Source: Oscillospiraceae bacterium | GTDB taxonomy: Bacteria > Bacillota > Clostridia > Oscillospirales > UBA929 | Assembly (NCBI GenBank): GCA_009782215.1 | Contig: WRKO01000004.1 | Span: forward strand, 1 to 64,000 | Reading direction: 5' to 3' | Length of the DNA: 64,000 nucleotides | In this document: piece after piece, positions 27,201 to 36,922 of the stretch | How the letters are laid out: the number at the start of each line of letters is the position of its first letter | Position numbering within the stretch: position 1 is the first letter of the stretch | Translations under genes and position numbers: made by a program | The notes under the pieces: generated by a model | What the model saw: only the letters and a program-made list of their open reading frames with translations | Told to the model about the DNA's origin: nothing | The model's database searches: none

Positions 27201-28500
27201 CGTCGCGGCCAATGACGATGAATTGCGCGGCGCGCTGGCTGCCGAATCGTTCGACTTTATTTTCACCTCGCTCAAGCTTTACGAGCAAAGCAAGGAATTG
27301 CTTGAACCGGCCGGTACGGGGGTAAAAATCGTCCTGCTCGCCGAATTTGGCGAGACCATCCCCGTCAACGGCCCGGCGACGCTTTCCATGCCGGTATATT
27401 CCCTGTCCCTCGCCCAAATCCTAAACGGCGGGAGCGACAGGTTTTCCTACCGCGAGAGCGGTGAAGCCACCGTCCGATTTGTCGCGCCGGACGCCAAGGT
27501 TCTTGTCGTTGACGACATCAACACCAATCTGGTCGTGGCGAAGGGCTTGCTTCTGCCCTATCAACTGGATATTGATTTGCGCAACAGCGGCATCGAAGCC
27601 ATCAAAGCGGTTCAGATGAAGGATTATGACGCCGTTTTCATGGATCACAAGATGCACAAGATGGACGGCGTCGAAGCCGCAAGGCGTATACGGGAGCTGG
27701 AGGGCGGAAAAGGCAAGAATCTTCCCATTATCATGCTGACGGCCAACGCCGTTGCCGGTATGAGAGAAAAGTTCTTGGAAAGCGGTTTTGATGACTTTTT
27801 ATCGAAACCAATCAATACCGTCAAGCTGAACGAGGTCTTGGAAAGATGGATTCCCAAAGAAAAACAGCAAATACCGTTTTGGGAAAACAGCGAGCGCGGC
27901 CCCTCGGGGACGGACGATTCGCCCTTTGAGATTGAAGGGCTGAACTATCGGAAGGGCATCTCTATTTCCGGCGGGTCGCCGGATTATTACGCCGAAACGC
28001 TCGCCACCTTCCACGCGGACGCGCTTGAACGCATCCCCGCCTTGCAGGAATGTCTTGACAGCGGCGACCTCTCTTTATACGGAACCTATATCCACGCGCT
28101 GAAAAGCGCGGCCGCCGGAATCGGGGCGGACGAGCTGTCGGAAATGGCGGCGAGCTTGGAGTCGATGGCCAAGCGAGGAGACCCCGGCGCAGTCAAGATT
28201 CGCAGCGCGGGATTCATTAAAGGGCTGACGCTTATGCTTGAGCAAATCGAAACGACCATAACCGCGTACGAAAAAAAGACCGGCATCCCCGTTTCCTCCG
28301 AGATGCTGTTCAAATCTACGCTCATTGATTTGAAAATGGCCCTGATTAAGATGGACGCCGACACCATCAACCGAACGGCGGACTTGTTGCAACGGTCGTC
28401 GGGTGAAAATCACGCCACCGCTGTCAAATTGATTTGCAACAGCATATTGATGGCAGAATACGACAACGCGGCGTCTCTGATTGACGACCTTCTGCCGTAA
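24265..28500 (+). CDS. Hybrid histidine kinase with two extracytoplasmic solute-binding domains, PAS, receiver and HPt
   Basis: 1,411 residues from GTG 24265. A lipoprotein-like signal ends GFAGC (Cys about 20). Two SBP_bac_3 (PBPb) domains follow (about 55-280 and 300-535), then one membrane helix (about 536-558). The PAS domain (about 580-700) carries a Cys cluster RCSFCPC, and the HisKA box is [13 protein letters not shown] (His719). After the HATPase ([20 protein letters not shown]) comes a degenerate receiver with no proper acceptor (about 940-1060). A true receiver (Asp1127 in [10 protein letters not shown]) and an HPt (His1277 in [11 protein letters not shown]) complete it. This is the BvgS/EvgS-like plan: small-molecule binding outside, phosphorelay inside. 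It is co-transcribed with the HD-GYP regulator. Confidence 0.92.
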   Translation: MRGIRLTALLLLCAVILGFAGCTNPPEAPPFDAASIQSFRDIPGITEAEIAAIETLQARGEPLIYAASRSTELFERQDGTMGGYTALLCIWLSELFGVEFRPEIQGLGAMLDNLRNGGISFATLSDTPERRQTFLLTDPIAQRSVVMLRAENSQSIDVIIRDRLPRYVFVENSVVTDLAIEAMVPDSFEKIIVPDEAGAYRALADGAADAFIATNTMEAAFDHYGSVHTEDFLPLIFLPAAMVAGHQDYEPVISLVTKMLENGAYGYLTTLYKQGYQDYRRHKFSLLLNEEETEYLRDNRVMPFATQYMSYPYSFYDTTEGRWEGVVFDVMDELSWLTGLTFDQVNDDRLELPELLALVERGEAYFMPNMIISHERRDRFIFSSHMYLTDRFALLSKRNYPNIEMNDIPYERVGLAGGTAFADMFHSWFPNALYAREYPTTDDAFLALDRGEVDFVLSSKSRLTALTNYYEYSDYKANFLFNTAFEATFGFNKDKDVLRSIVNKALPLIDSGRIVEQWVSRTYNIEIMQLRAQRPWLIGAAVLSFIVLVPILIMLGKNRRMASRLLVAVDDATEANRLKQTSLNALESILNSIDGQIYTTSPGTGKILFINDQLKTFFGIEGDSAIGRYCYEVFRGLDNRCSFCPCFELEKNPDKTVVWEEYLPGHKRYIRHSDRYIDWPDGNKVHLQLAVDMTEMVHAKEQAEQSNRSKSAFLAHMSHEIRTPMNAVIGLAELALREHSLSAARDHIASVKQAGANLLSIINNILDFSKIETGNLRITPMNYLLSSLLNDVISITRMKIIDTALLFTVNVDSRIPDALIGDEPRIRQILVNLLDNATKYTDRGYVSFTVRGETAAENSVTLTMEIADSGRGIKQEDVDNLFGEYIRVDTDLNNGIEGVGLGLTITKRLVSAMGGDITVQSEYGKGSTFTVTLPQKIHTPKKLASVENPQDKRALIYETREIYAKSIADSIENLGSSCVVAANDDELRGALAAESFDFIFTSLKLYEQSKELLEPAGTGVKIVLLAEFGETIPVNGPATLSMPVYSLSLAQILNGGSDRFSYRESGEATVRFVAPDAKVLVVDDINTNLVVAKGLLLPYQLDIDLRNSGIEAIKAVQMKDYDAVFMDHKMHKMDGVEAARRIRELEGGKGKNLPIIMLTANAVAGMREKFLESGFDDFLSKPINTVKLNEVLERWIPKEKQQIPFWENSERGPSGTDDSPFEIEGLNYRKGISISGGSPDYYAETLATFHADALERIPALQECLDSGDLSLYGTYIHALKSAAAGIGADELSEMAASLESMAKRGDPGAVKIRSAGFIKGLTLMLEQIETTITAYEKKTGIPVSSEMLFKSTLIDLKMALIKMDADTINRTADLLQRSSGENHATAVKLICNSILMAEYDNAASLIDDLLP

Positions 28501-28502
28501 CC

Positions 28503-31500
28503 TTACGGGCCGGGAATCAACACCGGCTCGCACCCAATGCTTTGCTGCTGGCTGGAGAGCTGCATATACCTAAACCGCACTTGAACGTACCATGCCTTGT
28601 GAGCGCCGCCTCCGAGTATCAATTTAATTTCGGTATATTGACCATTATCCGGGAAAACCAGCCATTTCTCCTCTTCAAGCTTTGCCTCCGTTTCGGCGTA
28701 ACGGTATTCATAAAACCGCAACTGCTGCTTGCCGTTAAACTGTATGCCAATGCCGTCCTGAGGGTCGTTGAATCCGGGGGAGATAGCCATATCCACCGTC
28801 CAGTTTTCGGGTAGCGGCGGTTGCGGCGGCTTAAACGGATCGCCAAACCACTTGACCTCCGGGGGGACATCAGAAACATTATCGCCGCCGGTCGAATCCG
28901 CGACTACCGCGCTGGTGATGGCTCCGTCGGCGACGGTGACGGTGATGGTTGTCGGCAGGCTGGCCGCCAGACCGTCCCAGATGCCTTTGGACAGCTTGGC
29001 CGTAGCCTTCTTGCGGGCGGTTAATGGTATCGTGCCGTCATTCGTGAGGCGCGGCATTTTCCCCCATTTGCTCTTGGACGGCTGGTCGTGTTCGTTCCAA
29101 AACTCCCAGTCGCGTAATACAATCGGGTCAATCTTGCCGTTCGCCAGCTCCAAAGAGCCGCCGAAGCCCAAGGCCGCCCGCGGTACGATGTCCAGCCGCT
29201 GTGCCAGTGTGCGGGGCTTTTTGCCTGTGGGGACGGTGCGGATGGTGATGGCGGTGTTGGTCGTGATGGCGTCCGAAGCGTTAAACGGAAGCGCTTTCTC
29301 CTTGCCTTTACTTGTCGTTTCGCTCGGAGCCGGAATCCATGTCACCCCGTTGTCAAGCGAATACTCATGGGTAAGCTTCATCTTGATGGTTTCGCTCTTA
29401 TAGTCAAGCTTCAGCTTGGTCGGGTTGCCGAGGGGCGCGGGATTGATTTTGAATACCTTGCCCGCCGGGTAATAATCGCCGTCCCTATGCGCCGCGACGC
29501 TACGGAAATAGAAAGAATTCCGCTCTTTTGGCGCGTCCGATTCGGGCCGCGCTCTGATGGTATGCTCGTTTGCGCTGAGAATCTGCCAATCCGGGTTTTC
29601 CGGCAGCTTTCCGTTCTGCGATACAACCTGAACAAACTGATACGTCAAATCGGGCGCGGCGGGGTTGGGAGCCTGCTTTGACGGTTTTGTCATCAGACTC
29701 CATGTGTCCGCGCCGTAGAAAGGCGCGAGCTTTTCCGAGTTGCCCTTGGGACGCGCTTTGATGGCGGGGAATTTGATTTGCGCCCCTCCAAGGTCTTCCA
29801 CCCAAAGGGTCAGCGGCTTGTCAAACAGCTTGGACAACGCCGCGCCCGGCGTCGGAAGCTCGCCGTTTGTCCACTTCCCGCCGCCGTTGACGCTATATTT
29901 GACAGCGATAAACCCGGTGGGGAGAGAGACGGTCTCCGCCGTGAGGTTGATAGACGCCGTTACTCCCGACGGAGCCTCCGCAGGGATGATGACCGGCTCG
30001 GCGCCGGAGGGGGGCATCGGGGTGTAAGATTCAGAATTTTCCACAACAGCCTTAACAGGAACATTAGCTTTATACTGTGGATGCGCGTCAGTCCACCCGG
30101 TAGCGACGCCGTAGCGTAAGTAGCTTTGGCCGGGCCCCGATATCGCCTGCGATGCGTACCCTCCACTGATTTCTACCGGCACGTTGAGACCGCTACCCTC
30201 CGCCTTCACCACGACGGCAAAATTTAATTCCCCGACACTCAGCGGGGTCGTGAGGTTGACTGTATAGTAACCGGGGTATTGCGGGGTGAATGTCCCCTGC
30301 GCGGTTCCGTTGACAGCCTCGTTCAGCAACACGGTGCCGGAAGCGTCCCCGGCGGCGGCGTAAACGGTATGCACAGCCCCGGCGTTATGTATGTATACGA
30401 TAATCTGCGTCAGTAATCCGTCCTCGTCCGGGCAGTAGAACACATTCCCGTAATAAATGGTATTGGCGTTGGTGTTGAGCGAAGAGGTCGAGCCGAACGG
30501 GTCGTATTCATAAATGCCGCCTGTGAAGTCCGGGTCATAGCCGGTGACGGCGGCAACCGTCCTCAGTGGCGTATAGTAGGACATCCAGAAGTACCCGCCT
30601 TCGCCCCCCCACGTGGAACCCCAACTGTTTCTGACCAGCCACGCGCCGGGGCCGGACGGCTGGGTTCCCGTGAAGCTGCTACGGCTGTATTCGTCGTCCC
30701 AGCCGATAATCAGTACGTCGTGGTTGACGTCAAGGCTGGTGGTGTAATAGGATGTTCCCGTCTGGTTTGAGCCGGAGGTGGAGCCAGGGGTGTGATACCC
30801 TGCGGTGACCGCGCCGTAATCCAGCACGGCCTGTTTGATTTGGTTTTGGTAAGCGGGGGTTGAGCCGGCGGTGGCGGTGCCTGTCAAGTCCGGTATGTAC
30901 ACCATGCCCGTGACCTTCCCGGCTTTTTCCATCGCCTGTGTATCCGCCACAGGCCGGGGGGTGTTGCTGACGACATACCCGTCCGTGCTTTGAAGAACCG
31001 TGCCGCCGAGGATGCTTCGCGCGAAATACGCGCCCGCCATCTGCGCATTGCCGCCGCCGTCGTTGGGGCGGTTATACCCAAACTGGTTGCCGCCGTCCCG
31101 GCTTAGGGCGTGGCGCATATGGTTTTCGGAAAAGTACGCCCCCGTCAGAGACAGGTTGCTTAGGACATAAGCCTCCAGCGCCCCCGTGGACGCGAACGCC
31201 CAGCAGACGCCGAGACTGGATTGATTTTTAACCGGCGTGGTTCCCGTTCCGCGCGGGTCATATATCGTCTCAAAAGCAGTGCTTTCGTATAAGCCTCTGG
31301 CGGACGGCAACGGCTCCTGTGTGTAAGATATCGCCGGGGGTATATATCCTCCGGGCGCGACTCCGCCCTCCCCCGCCAGATAGGCAAGCAGCGCGGGATT
31401 GACTTCGACTGTGAGCAGAGGGTCAGTCTCCGCGCCAACCGGCGGGGCGGCGGCCGGAACCGCTGAGGTCAGCAGAATCAGCGCAAGAATAAAGCCCCAT

Positions 31501-31520
31501 ATTCTCTTAAATCTAAGCAC
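28503..31520 (-). CDS. Secreted papain-like (C1A) cysteine protease with lectin-like and novel C-terminal modules
   Basis: 1,005 residues from GTG 31520 (AAGGGGGA upstream). A signal peptide (about 1-30) is followed by a C1A domain (about 80-350). Active-site elements are visible: Gln-Cys in KNQSSLGVCWAF (Cys about 106), His in DVNHDVLIIGWDD, and Asn in VRNSWGSTWGGEGGYFWMSYY. A beta-rich region of the lectin-like type found after bacterial C1A domains follows (about 360-500). The C-terminal half (about 520-950) holds a repeat module starting INLTAETVSLP that is shared with the neighbouring LRR protein. There is no LPxTG or SLH anchor. It probably cuts proteins at the cell surface. It is convergent with the kinase gene, 2 bp apart. 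Confidence 0.87.
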   Translation of the reverse strand: MLRFKRIWGFILALILLTSAVPAAAPPVGAETDPLLTVEVNPALLAYLAGEGGVAPGGYIPPAISYTQEPLPSARGLYESTAFETIYDPRGTGTTPVKNQSSLGVCWAFASTGALEAYVLSNLSLTGAYFSENHMRHALSRDGGNQFGYNRPNDGGGNAQMAGAYFARSILGGTVLQSTDGYVVSNTPRPVADTQAMEKAGKVTGMVYIPDLTGTATAGSTPAYQNQIKQAVLDYGAVTAGYHTPGSTSGSNQTGTSYYTTSLDVNHDVLIIGWDDEYSRSSFTGTQPSGPGAWLVRNSWGSTWGGEGGYFWMSYYTPLRTVAAVTGYDPDFTGGIYEYDPFGSTSSLNTNANTIYYGNVFYCPDEDGLLTQIIVYIHNAGAVHTVYAAAGDASGTVLLNEAVNGTAQGTFTPQYPGYYTVNLTTPLSVGELNFAVVVKAEGSGLNVPVEISGGYASQAISGPGQSYLRYGVATGWTDAHPQYKANVPVKAVVENSESYTPMPPSGAEPVIIPAEAPSGVTASINLTAETVSLPTGFIAVKYSVNGGGKWTNGELPTPGAALSKLFDKPLTLWVEDLGGAQIKFPAIKARPKGNSEKLAPFYGADTWSLMTKPSKQAPNPAAPDLTYQFVQVVSQNGKLPENPDWQILSANEHTIRARPESDAPKERNSFYFRSVAAHRDGDYYPAGKVFKINPAPLGNPTKLKLDYKSETIKMKLTHEYSLDNGVTWIPAPSETTSKGKEKALPFNASDAITTNTAITIRTVPTGKKPRTLAQRLDIVPRAALGFGGSLELANGKIDPIVLRDWEFWNEHDQPSKSKWGKMPRLTNDGTIPLTARKKATAKLSKGIWDGLAASLPTTITVTVADGAITSAVVADSTGGDNVSDVPPEVKWFGDPFKPPQPPLPENWTVDMAISPGFNDPQDGIGIQFNGKQQLRFYEYRYAETEAKLEEEKWLVFPDNGQYTEIKLILGGGAHKAWYVQVRFRYMQLSSQQQSIGCEPVLIPGP

Positions 31521-31613
31521 GATGTAATCCCCCTTATGTAGTGATGGCTGCTTTTGCGTATGACAATATACGCCCATATCTATTATCGTAGAAAAGGTGC
31601 AAAAAGTAAAGAG

Positions 31614-33713
31614 CTAAAAGGCTTCGGGCAGCAGTTTTTTGCCGAAATCCTTAATCGGCGCTTGGCCTAGGTGCGGGAAAAAATGAGGGGACAGTTGTAA
31701 TACGCCCTTAACCACGCCCAGTTCATCGCCCCCCGGCGGCGTTATGGCCGGCATGGTCATCGTTTGCCGCAGGGAGGCGGGCTTTTTGCCCGTGGCCGCT
31801 TTCCAGATGGTCACGCCTGTTCCTCCGGCAATCTCTTTCGTCGCGTCCGTCACCGTATGCACAACCGTGACATCCAGCTTCGCCGTGGCCGAGCCGAGCG
31901 TTGTGCTTCCGAAGTTCACGAAATCGCCCTTTTTCAGCTTCAGCACCGGCTTGGCCGCGGTGGGTTGTTTGTAGGTCGGCGCTTTGCCCATGATGGCCGG
32001 GGAGATTTTCTGCGCCTTGCTCGCGGGGTAGTATTTCCCGCCGGCCGCGTACGCCGCCTTCCGCACCAGATAAGTCTCCTTATCGGCCTTCGTCTCCACA
32101 ATCGCCGTCCCGTCGGCGGGCATCGGCGTATAGCCGTCCGCGGGCGCCTTGGCGCCCTTCGCCAGCTTGCCGTACTCAAACCCATCCGCGCCGCTGAACG
32201 TAACCAGCGTACTCTCGTCTGTTACGCTCAACTGCCCCTTATCGACCAGCACCCAGCGGTTGTTGCTCTCCCTGTAATAAGGCGCCAACTTCCCCGGCTT
32301 CGGCACCAGCGTTTTCGCCCGCGCCTCTATCTTCGGAAACTTGATGACCTTTGTGTCGTCGATATCGGCCTCCTTGGTGAGTGGCTTGCCGCTATCATCC
32401 AACTGGTCGGAAACCCACAAATCCAAGTCCTTATTGAACAGATTGCTGACCTTCTTCTCGTCCGTCGGCAGCGCGCCCTTCTTCCACTTCTTCCCGCCGT
32501 CCACACTGTACGCCGCCACGTTGAAGCCACCCGGCAGGGTGATGGTCTCCGCCGCGAGGTTGATATGCGCGCCCTCCCTGTCGCCCGGGATGACAGTGTC
32601 CGTAACAGAGTCGCCAAACATGGCCGTCGCGGTTACATTCGCTTCGGGCATGGTAAACTTTGCCGTGGGGCTAAATTGGCTTGTGCCCTCGACAAACTGA
32701 ATGGTGTTGTAATCGTTGTGAAAGGCCCAGATCCCGAACGTAACGCCCGGGGAAGGCACGGCAGTGATGGTAACCGTCGCGCCCGGCGCGTACTCCCCGC
32801 CGCCTGTGGCGGTAATGCCTTCTTCCGCATAAACGGAGACGATGAAAGTTCCGGGCGGCAAATCTATGTACATTGCTGTAAAATCGACTGCTTTTTCCGG
32901 CATGATGAATTTCAATGGGTTGTCGTTACTTGTGTAACCTCCCACATATTCAAGCATGTTCGAATCTTCCCACCCCAAGAACCTCTTCCCCTCTGGCGGG
33001 GTATCGGCGGTGATGGTGACGATTTCGCCCGGCAAGGCTGTTGCTTTGTCCGTCGTGCCGTCGTTGACGGTGACGGCGTATCTGGGGACAGGAATCATTT
33101 CAGTGCTGTAATTGTTGTTTTGTACTGGCGTCCAAGTCGGTGTCGTCCAGCCGGTTTTGCCCTCATAATAGTAGATTTTCAAGTTGGAGTTGCCAAAATG
33201 GAACGCCTGTTCAGCGACAGAGGGGGCATTGCCCTCAAAGGTGACGCTTGTCAGACTTAAGCACTCCATAAACGCGCTGGTCTCTATGCTGGTTACACTG
33301 GCGGGTATGACTACATTGATTAAGCCGGACTTTTGGAACGCATTATAGCCAATGCTTGCCACACCATTGGGGATGGTAACACTTTTAAGGTTGGTATAAT
33401 GAATCGAATTGAAATTATTGGAAAACGATGACCCTCCTATACGGGTTATGCCGGATCCAATAACTATGGAACTTATAGTTTCAACGTGGGCTTGCCAAGG
33501 AATACTATTGTCCATCAACTGAGCTAATGTCCAGTCCGGCATCGCTCCGCTTCCGCTGATTGTCAGTACACCGGCGTCGTCCAATGACCAAGACAGGCCG
33601 GTGCCGAAAGTGCCGCCGGCAACCTCCGCAGCCGACGCGACCGGGGCGACCCCCGGGAGGAGTGCGGCGAGAATGACCGCCGTGAGGATAAGGCTCATAG
33701 CGCGTTTTTTCAT
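31614..33713 (-). CDS. Secreted BspA-like leucine-rich-repeat protein with shared C-terminal module
   Basis: 699 residues. A signal peptide ends ASA (about 29). BspA/LRR_5 repeats follow (about 50-200, e.g. ITRIGGSSFS, LKSVTIPNGVASIGYNAF, VIPASVTSIETSAF). Two divergent beta repeats (about 205-370, with FLGWED and FMPEKAVDFTAMY) come next. The C-terminal module (about 381-680) begins INLAAETITLP and has SVDGGKKWKKGALP and KFPKIEARAK, clearly homologous to the C-terminus of the adjacent protease. No sorting signal is seen. Such LRR proteins usually bind host or microbial surfaces. The start ATG follows AAGGGGGAA. Confidence 0.85.
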   Translation of the reverse strand: MKKRAMSLILTAVILAALLPGVAPVASAAEVAGGTFGTGLSWSLDDAGVLTISGSGAMPDWTLAQLMDNSIPWQAHVETISSIVIGSGITRIGGSSFSNNFNSIHYTNLKSVTIPNGVASIGYNAFQKSGLINVVIPASVTSIETSAFMECLSLTSVTFEGNAPSVAEQAFHFGNSNLKIYYYEGKTGWTTPTWTPVQNNNYSTEMIPVPRYAVTVNDGTTDKATALPGEIVTITADTPPEGKRFLGWEDSNMLEYVGGYTSNDNPLKFIMPEKAVDFTAMYIDLPPGTFIVSVYAEEGITATGGGEYAPGATVTITAVPSPGVTFGIWAFHNDYNTIQFVEGTSQFSPTAKFTMPEANVTATAMFGDSVTDTVIPGDREGAHINLAAETITLPGGFNVAAYSVDGGKKWKKGALPTDEKKVSNLFNKDLDLWVSDQLDDSGKPLTKEADIDDTKVIKFPKIEARAKTLVPKPGKLAPYYRESNNRWVLVDKGQLSVTDESTLVTFSGADGFEYGKLAKGAKAPADGYTPMPADGTAIVETKADKETYLVRKAAYAAGGKYYPASKAQKISPAIMGKAPTYKQPTAAKPVLKLKKGDFVNFGSTTLGSATAKLDVTVVHTVTDATKEIAGGTGVTIWKAATGKKPASLRQTMTMPAITPPGGDELGVVKGVLQLSPHFFPHLGQAPIKDFGKKLLPEAF

Positions 33714-33813
33714 TGTGTTGTTCCCCCTTGATTTTTTTACCCTTGCGGAGACTGCCCATACTTATTTTATCGTGGGGGACGGGCTAAAGTAAACATAAAA
33801 GGGGCTTTAGTAG

Positions 33814-34515
33814 TCAACTCTTTACCGAGAAACGCGATTGCCAGACGTAGTGCGTCCGGCCGGACATAACGAGGGCGAAACCGTTGTCTTTGCTCGTTTT
33901 GAGTTTTTTGCGAAGGTTGTAGATATGTGCCTTAACGGTGCGCACGTCCTCCGTCTGCAAGTCTCCCCAAATCGCCTTGTAGAGCTCCCCGGCGGTGAAG
34001 CCTTTTTCCGGTTGTTTGACGAAAAACAGGAGAAGGGCAAACTCCTTGGGTGTGAGCAGGAGGTCGCGTCCGTCGAGAACGGCTTTTTGTTTGAGCGGGT
34101 CGAGCGTCAGGGGCGGCAGGCGGATGATTTCGGGCTGCCGCCGTCTTTCCATCTCCACCCTCCGCAGGATGGCTTGGCAGCGAGCCAGCAATTCGTCCAT
34201 CCGGTAGGGCTTGGTCATATAATCGTCGCCGCCGCTTTGCAGGCCCTCAACAATCTGGCGCGGCTCGTCCCGGCAGGTGAGATACAGCACCGGGACGGTG
34301 TACAGCTCCCTTACGCGCTTGCAAAAATCCAGCCCAAGCCCGTCGGGCAGCATTACGTCTAGGATGATTAAGTCGGGCGGCTGCTCGCGCAGGCGTTCCC
34401 AGCCTTCCTTCAGGGTCTCCGCCGCGACCGTCCGATAGCCCGCGCTCTCCAGCAGTTCTTGGTTGGCGAGCATTACGTCGGTTTCGTCTTCAATCAGCAG
34501 AATGGTCTGTTTCAT
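33814..34515 (-). CDS. OmpR-family response regulator
   Basis: 233 residues. Receiver with EDETD, Asp53 in ILDVMLPDGLG and KPY lysine; winged helix (about 135-230, LTPKEFALLLFFV ... TVKAHIYNLRKKL). It overlaps the 3' end of the following-strand kinase gene by 26 bp, so it is the cognate regulator. It lies directly upstream of the LRR and protease genes on the same strand and may control them; that is inference from position. Confidence 0.92.
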   Translation of the reverse strand: MKQTILLIEDETDVMLANQELLESAGYRTVAAETLKEGWERLREQPPDLIILDVMLPDGLGLDFCKRVRELYTVPVLYLTCRDEPRQIVEGLQSGGDDYMTKPYRMDELLARCQAILRRVEMERRRQPEIIRLPPLTLDPLKQKAVLDGRDLLLTPKEFALLLFFVKQPEKGFTAGELYKAIWGDLQTEDVRTVKAHIYNLRKKLKTSKDNGFALVMSGRTHYVWQSRFSVKS

Positions 34516-36436
34516 CCGCGGCCCCTTTCTCCAGCGCGGCTTTCAGCTCAAAGGAGACCCTTGTGCCTTTGCCGCGCGCGCTTTCGATGTGTATTTCCGA
34601 ACCGTGCGCCTTGATGATTTCCCCGCAGATATGAAGCCCCAGCCCCGTCCCGGAGTTTGCCTCCCCGCCGCCGGAGTAAAAGCGCTCCTTGGCGCGGGCG
34701 CGTTCTTCCTCGTCCATTCCCCTGCCCGTGTCCTTCACGTAGAGTTCCACGCCCTGTCTGCTCGGACGCGCGCCCAGCGTCACCGTCCCGTTTTTGGTAA
34801 ACCTCACGGCGTTGTCGGTCAGGTTGACCAACACCTGCGTTATCCGTTCCCCGTCGGCCCAAACGTCCGGCAGCGCGTCCGGCAGCGCAAGGACAACCTT
34901 GTTGTGGTTTTTGTTCAGCACCGGGAAATAGGCGTCTGTCATGCCGCGAATCAGCGGCGGCAAGGCAATCCGGGCAAGGCGGCAGTTCAGCTCCGGGGCC
35001 GCCTCGTGGGCAAATTCCATAAGTTGGCTGACCATCAGGGCCATGCGTTCCGCCTCCGATTCCACCAGCTTCATTTTTTGCACGGTGTATTCATCGGGTA
35101 CCTCCGCCGTCTCGGCGCGGCGGCGGGTGAGCTGGGAATAGTTTGACATCACGGTGAGCGGCGTTTTTAGTTCATGGGAGACGTTTTGCAAAAATTCCCC
35201 TTTCAGCCTGTTGCGCTGCTCCAGCGCGGTGTTTTCCTCCGCCAGCCGCCGCTCGTTTTCCGCGGCGCGGTTGTTTACCAGATACAGCGCCAGCATTTGC
35301 GCGAAGATAAAGATGAGTATCCCCACGGTCGTCAGCTCGAAAAAGCTGATTGCGGCGGACGCGCCCAGCATATCCAATACCCCGAAAGCCATAAAAATCA
35401 TCTGCCCGCAGAACGATATGGCGTGTTCGGGTTTGAAGCGCCTGATTCCCCTGAGGACGCAGACGGAGCATATGGCCATGACCGTAAAGACAAAGACGAT
35501 GTGTACCGTTAAGTACCGCGCGGCGATTCTGACGGGGAGACTGACAATCAAAGCCGCGAAAACCGCGCTCACCGCGCCGACGATAGCCGGCACCATCTTA
35601 GGGATGCCGTACATTGACCGCGTGAACAGCGAATACAGCACGCAGATTGTCAGCAGTGTGAGGGTGGCCGCCACGAACTCAAACGGGTAATCCAGCGCGG
35701 GGAAGAAAGGATATGTAAATCCCCCGCCGCCGGACAAAAAGAAGCCCGTGACCAGCGAAATGAGCGAGAACCACAGATTGCTCCTCACGCTTGGCATAAA
35801 GATAAAGTAGCCGAAATAAAACAGCGCGCACATCCCCGCTATGACGACGGGAATCATGCGGTATACCGTGTCGCACAGAATCCGGTAGCTTGCCGTGCCG
35901 TGCGACCCTATGGTAAAGCCGGTATAGTAAGCGTCGTCGCGGACAATACCCGCAACCTGCGCCACCAGTTCAATCACGCCGTCAATCGGGCGCGCGGCGG
36001 CGGAGAACGGGGCGACGCGGTAAAAATTATGGCTCTCATCGTCTTCGTCAATCCGCCCGAAGGTTTCCGCCAGCCGCCCGTTTATGTACAAAACGGACGC
36101 GTAATTCGGGCTTAGCCCGAAAATCATATAATCTCCGTCCGGCACGGCAAAACGCACCCGCGCCGTATAGTACCGCGCTGTTTCGTCAAAGCCGCCGGGG
36201 GCAAGCCCTTCCAATTCATCCGGGAAGAGGAGTCTTCCGGGGTAAAACTCCGCGTCCCCCACGTGCGCCACCGAGGACACAAAGTCAAAGCCCGTCAGGT
36301 CGGCCAAGCCGCCCGGAGCGTGAACGGATATCCGGGGAACGGCAACATTCAGCCTGTACAGCATCGCCACAACCGAAAAGGAAAGCAGGCAGAAAAAGAC
36401 CCCCGCCGCAAACAAACGGGATTTCAATCCCGGCAT
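34490..36436 (-). CDS. Histidine kinase with 7TM (7TMR-DISM-type) sensor
   Basis: 648 residues. An N-terminal anchor (about 10-27) is followed by an extracellular beta domain (about 45-185, YYTARVRFAVPDGDYMIFGLSP, the 7TMR-DISM extracellular pattern). Seven closely spaced helices (about 190-385) and a short coil come next, then HisKA with NVSHELKTPLTV (His421) and HATPase with NLTDNAVRF and GTGLGLHICGE. DISM domains are thought to bind carbohydrate-like ligands. It is followed by its response regulator. RBS GGAGGAGG precedes ATG 36436. Confidence 0.88.
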   Translation of the reverse strand: MPGLKSRLFAAGVFFCLLSFSVVAMLYRLNVAVPRISVHAPGGLADLTGFDFVSSVAHVGDAEFYPGRLLFPDELEGLAPGGFDETARYYTARVRFAVPDGDYMIFGLSPNYASVLYINGRLAETFGRIDEDDESHNFYRVAPFSAAARPIDGVIELVAQVAGIVRDDAYYTGFTIGSHGTASYRILCDTVYRMIPVVIAGMCALFYFGYFIFMPSVRSNLWFSLISLVTGFFLSGGGGFTYPFFPALDYPFEFVAATLTLLTICVLYSLFTRSMYGIPKMVPAIVGAVSAVFAALIVSLPVRIAARYLTVHIVFVFTVMAICSVCVLRGIRRFKPEHAISFCGQMIFMAFGVLDMLGASAAISFFELTTVGILIFIFAQMLALYLVNNRAAENERRLAEENTALEQRNRLKGEFLQNVSHELKTPLTVMSNYSQLTRRRAETAEVPDEYTVQKMKLVESEAERMALMVSQLMEFAHEAAPELNCRLARIALPPLIRGMTDAYFPVLNKNHNKVVLALPDALPDVWADGERITQVLVNLTDNAVRFTKNGTVTLGARPSRQGVELYVKDTGRGMDEEERARAKERFYSGGGEANSGTGLGLHICGEIIKAHGSEIHIESARGKGTRVSFELKAALEKGAADETDHSAD

Positions 36437-36617
36437 AGGTCAACCTCCTCCCCGCATCTTCTTACCGACAGTATAGCACACCATACACGGGCAGGACAAG
36501 CGCCGCCCGGCGTGGCGGCGGAAAAGCGCGGTTATGTTGCTGTTCACAAAGCGCCAAACGCCGCATATATATTAAGAGAAATCCCAAGCGCGCGGCTTGG
36601 AGAGGGAGGGTTGGCGA

Positions 36618-36866
36618 TTGAAGGGAACCATTGAGGAAAGAGCTTGCGAGATAGCCGCTTACATCATAGAGACCAAAGCGACGGTACGTGCCGCCGCTCA
36701 TAAATTCGGCATTTCTAAAAGCACCGTACATAAAGACTTGTCTGACCGTCTCCGGGTATGCAACCGGGCATTGTACGCCGCCGCAAAGCAGGTTTTGGAC
36801 GAAAACAAAGCTCAGCGGCACTTGCGCGGCGGGATGGCAACACGGAGGAAATACAAAGGCGCGTAA
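36618..36866 (+). CDS. spoIIID: Sporulation transcription factor SpoIIID
   Basis: 82 residues from TTG 36618 (GGAGGG 7 nt upstream). It starts KGTIEERACEIAAYII, as SpoIIID proteins do, and carries the HTH ATVRAAAHKFGISKSTVHKDLSDRL. SpoIIID is the mother-cell regulator that follows sigma-E. A CATATATATT sequence at about 36562-36571, with TTCACAA about 14 nt before it, is weakly like a sigma-E promoter. A strong terminator follows. Confidence 0.95.
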   Translation: MKGTIEERACEIAAYIIETKATVRAAAHKFGISKSTVHKDLSDRLRVCNRALYAAAKQVLDENKAQRHLRGGMATRRKYKGA

Positions 36867-36890
36867 GAGCGGGCCGCGTCCGCCCGAACA

Positions 36891-36922
36891 AAAGGAGGTC
36901 CCCGTGAGGGGGCCTCCTTTTC
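36891..36922. terminator. Terminator after spoIIID
   Basis: AAAAGGAGG (36891-36899) pairs with CCTCCTTTT (36914-36922); an inner CCCC/GGGG stem encloses GTGA. Symmetric A and T runs make it potentially bidirectional. Confidence 0.85.

Noticed and set aside
31764-33260. A 498-codon plus-strand open frame opposite the LRR protein
   Set aside because: No recognised domain, Arg/His-rich composition, no ribosome site; the minus strand encodes a signal peptide and repeats.
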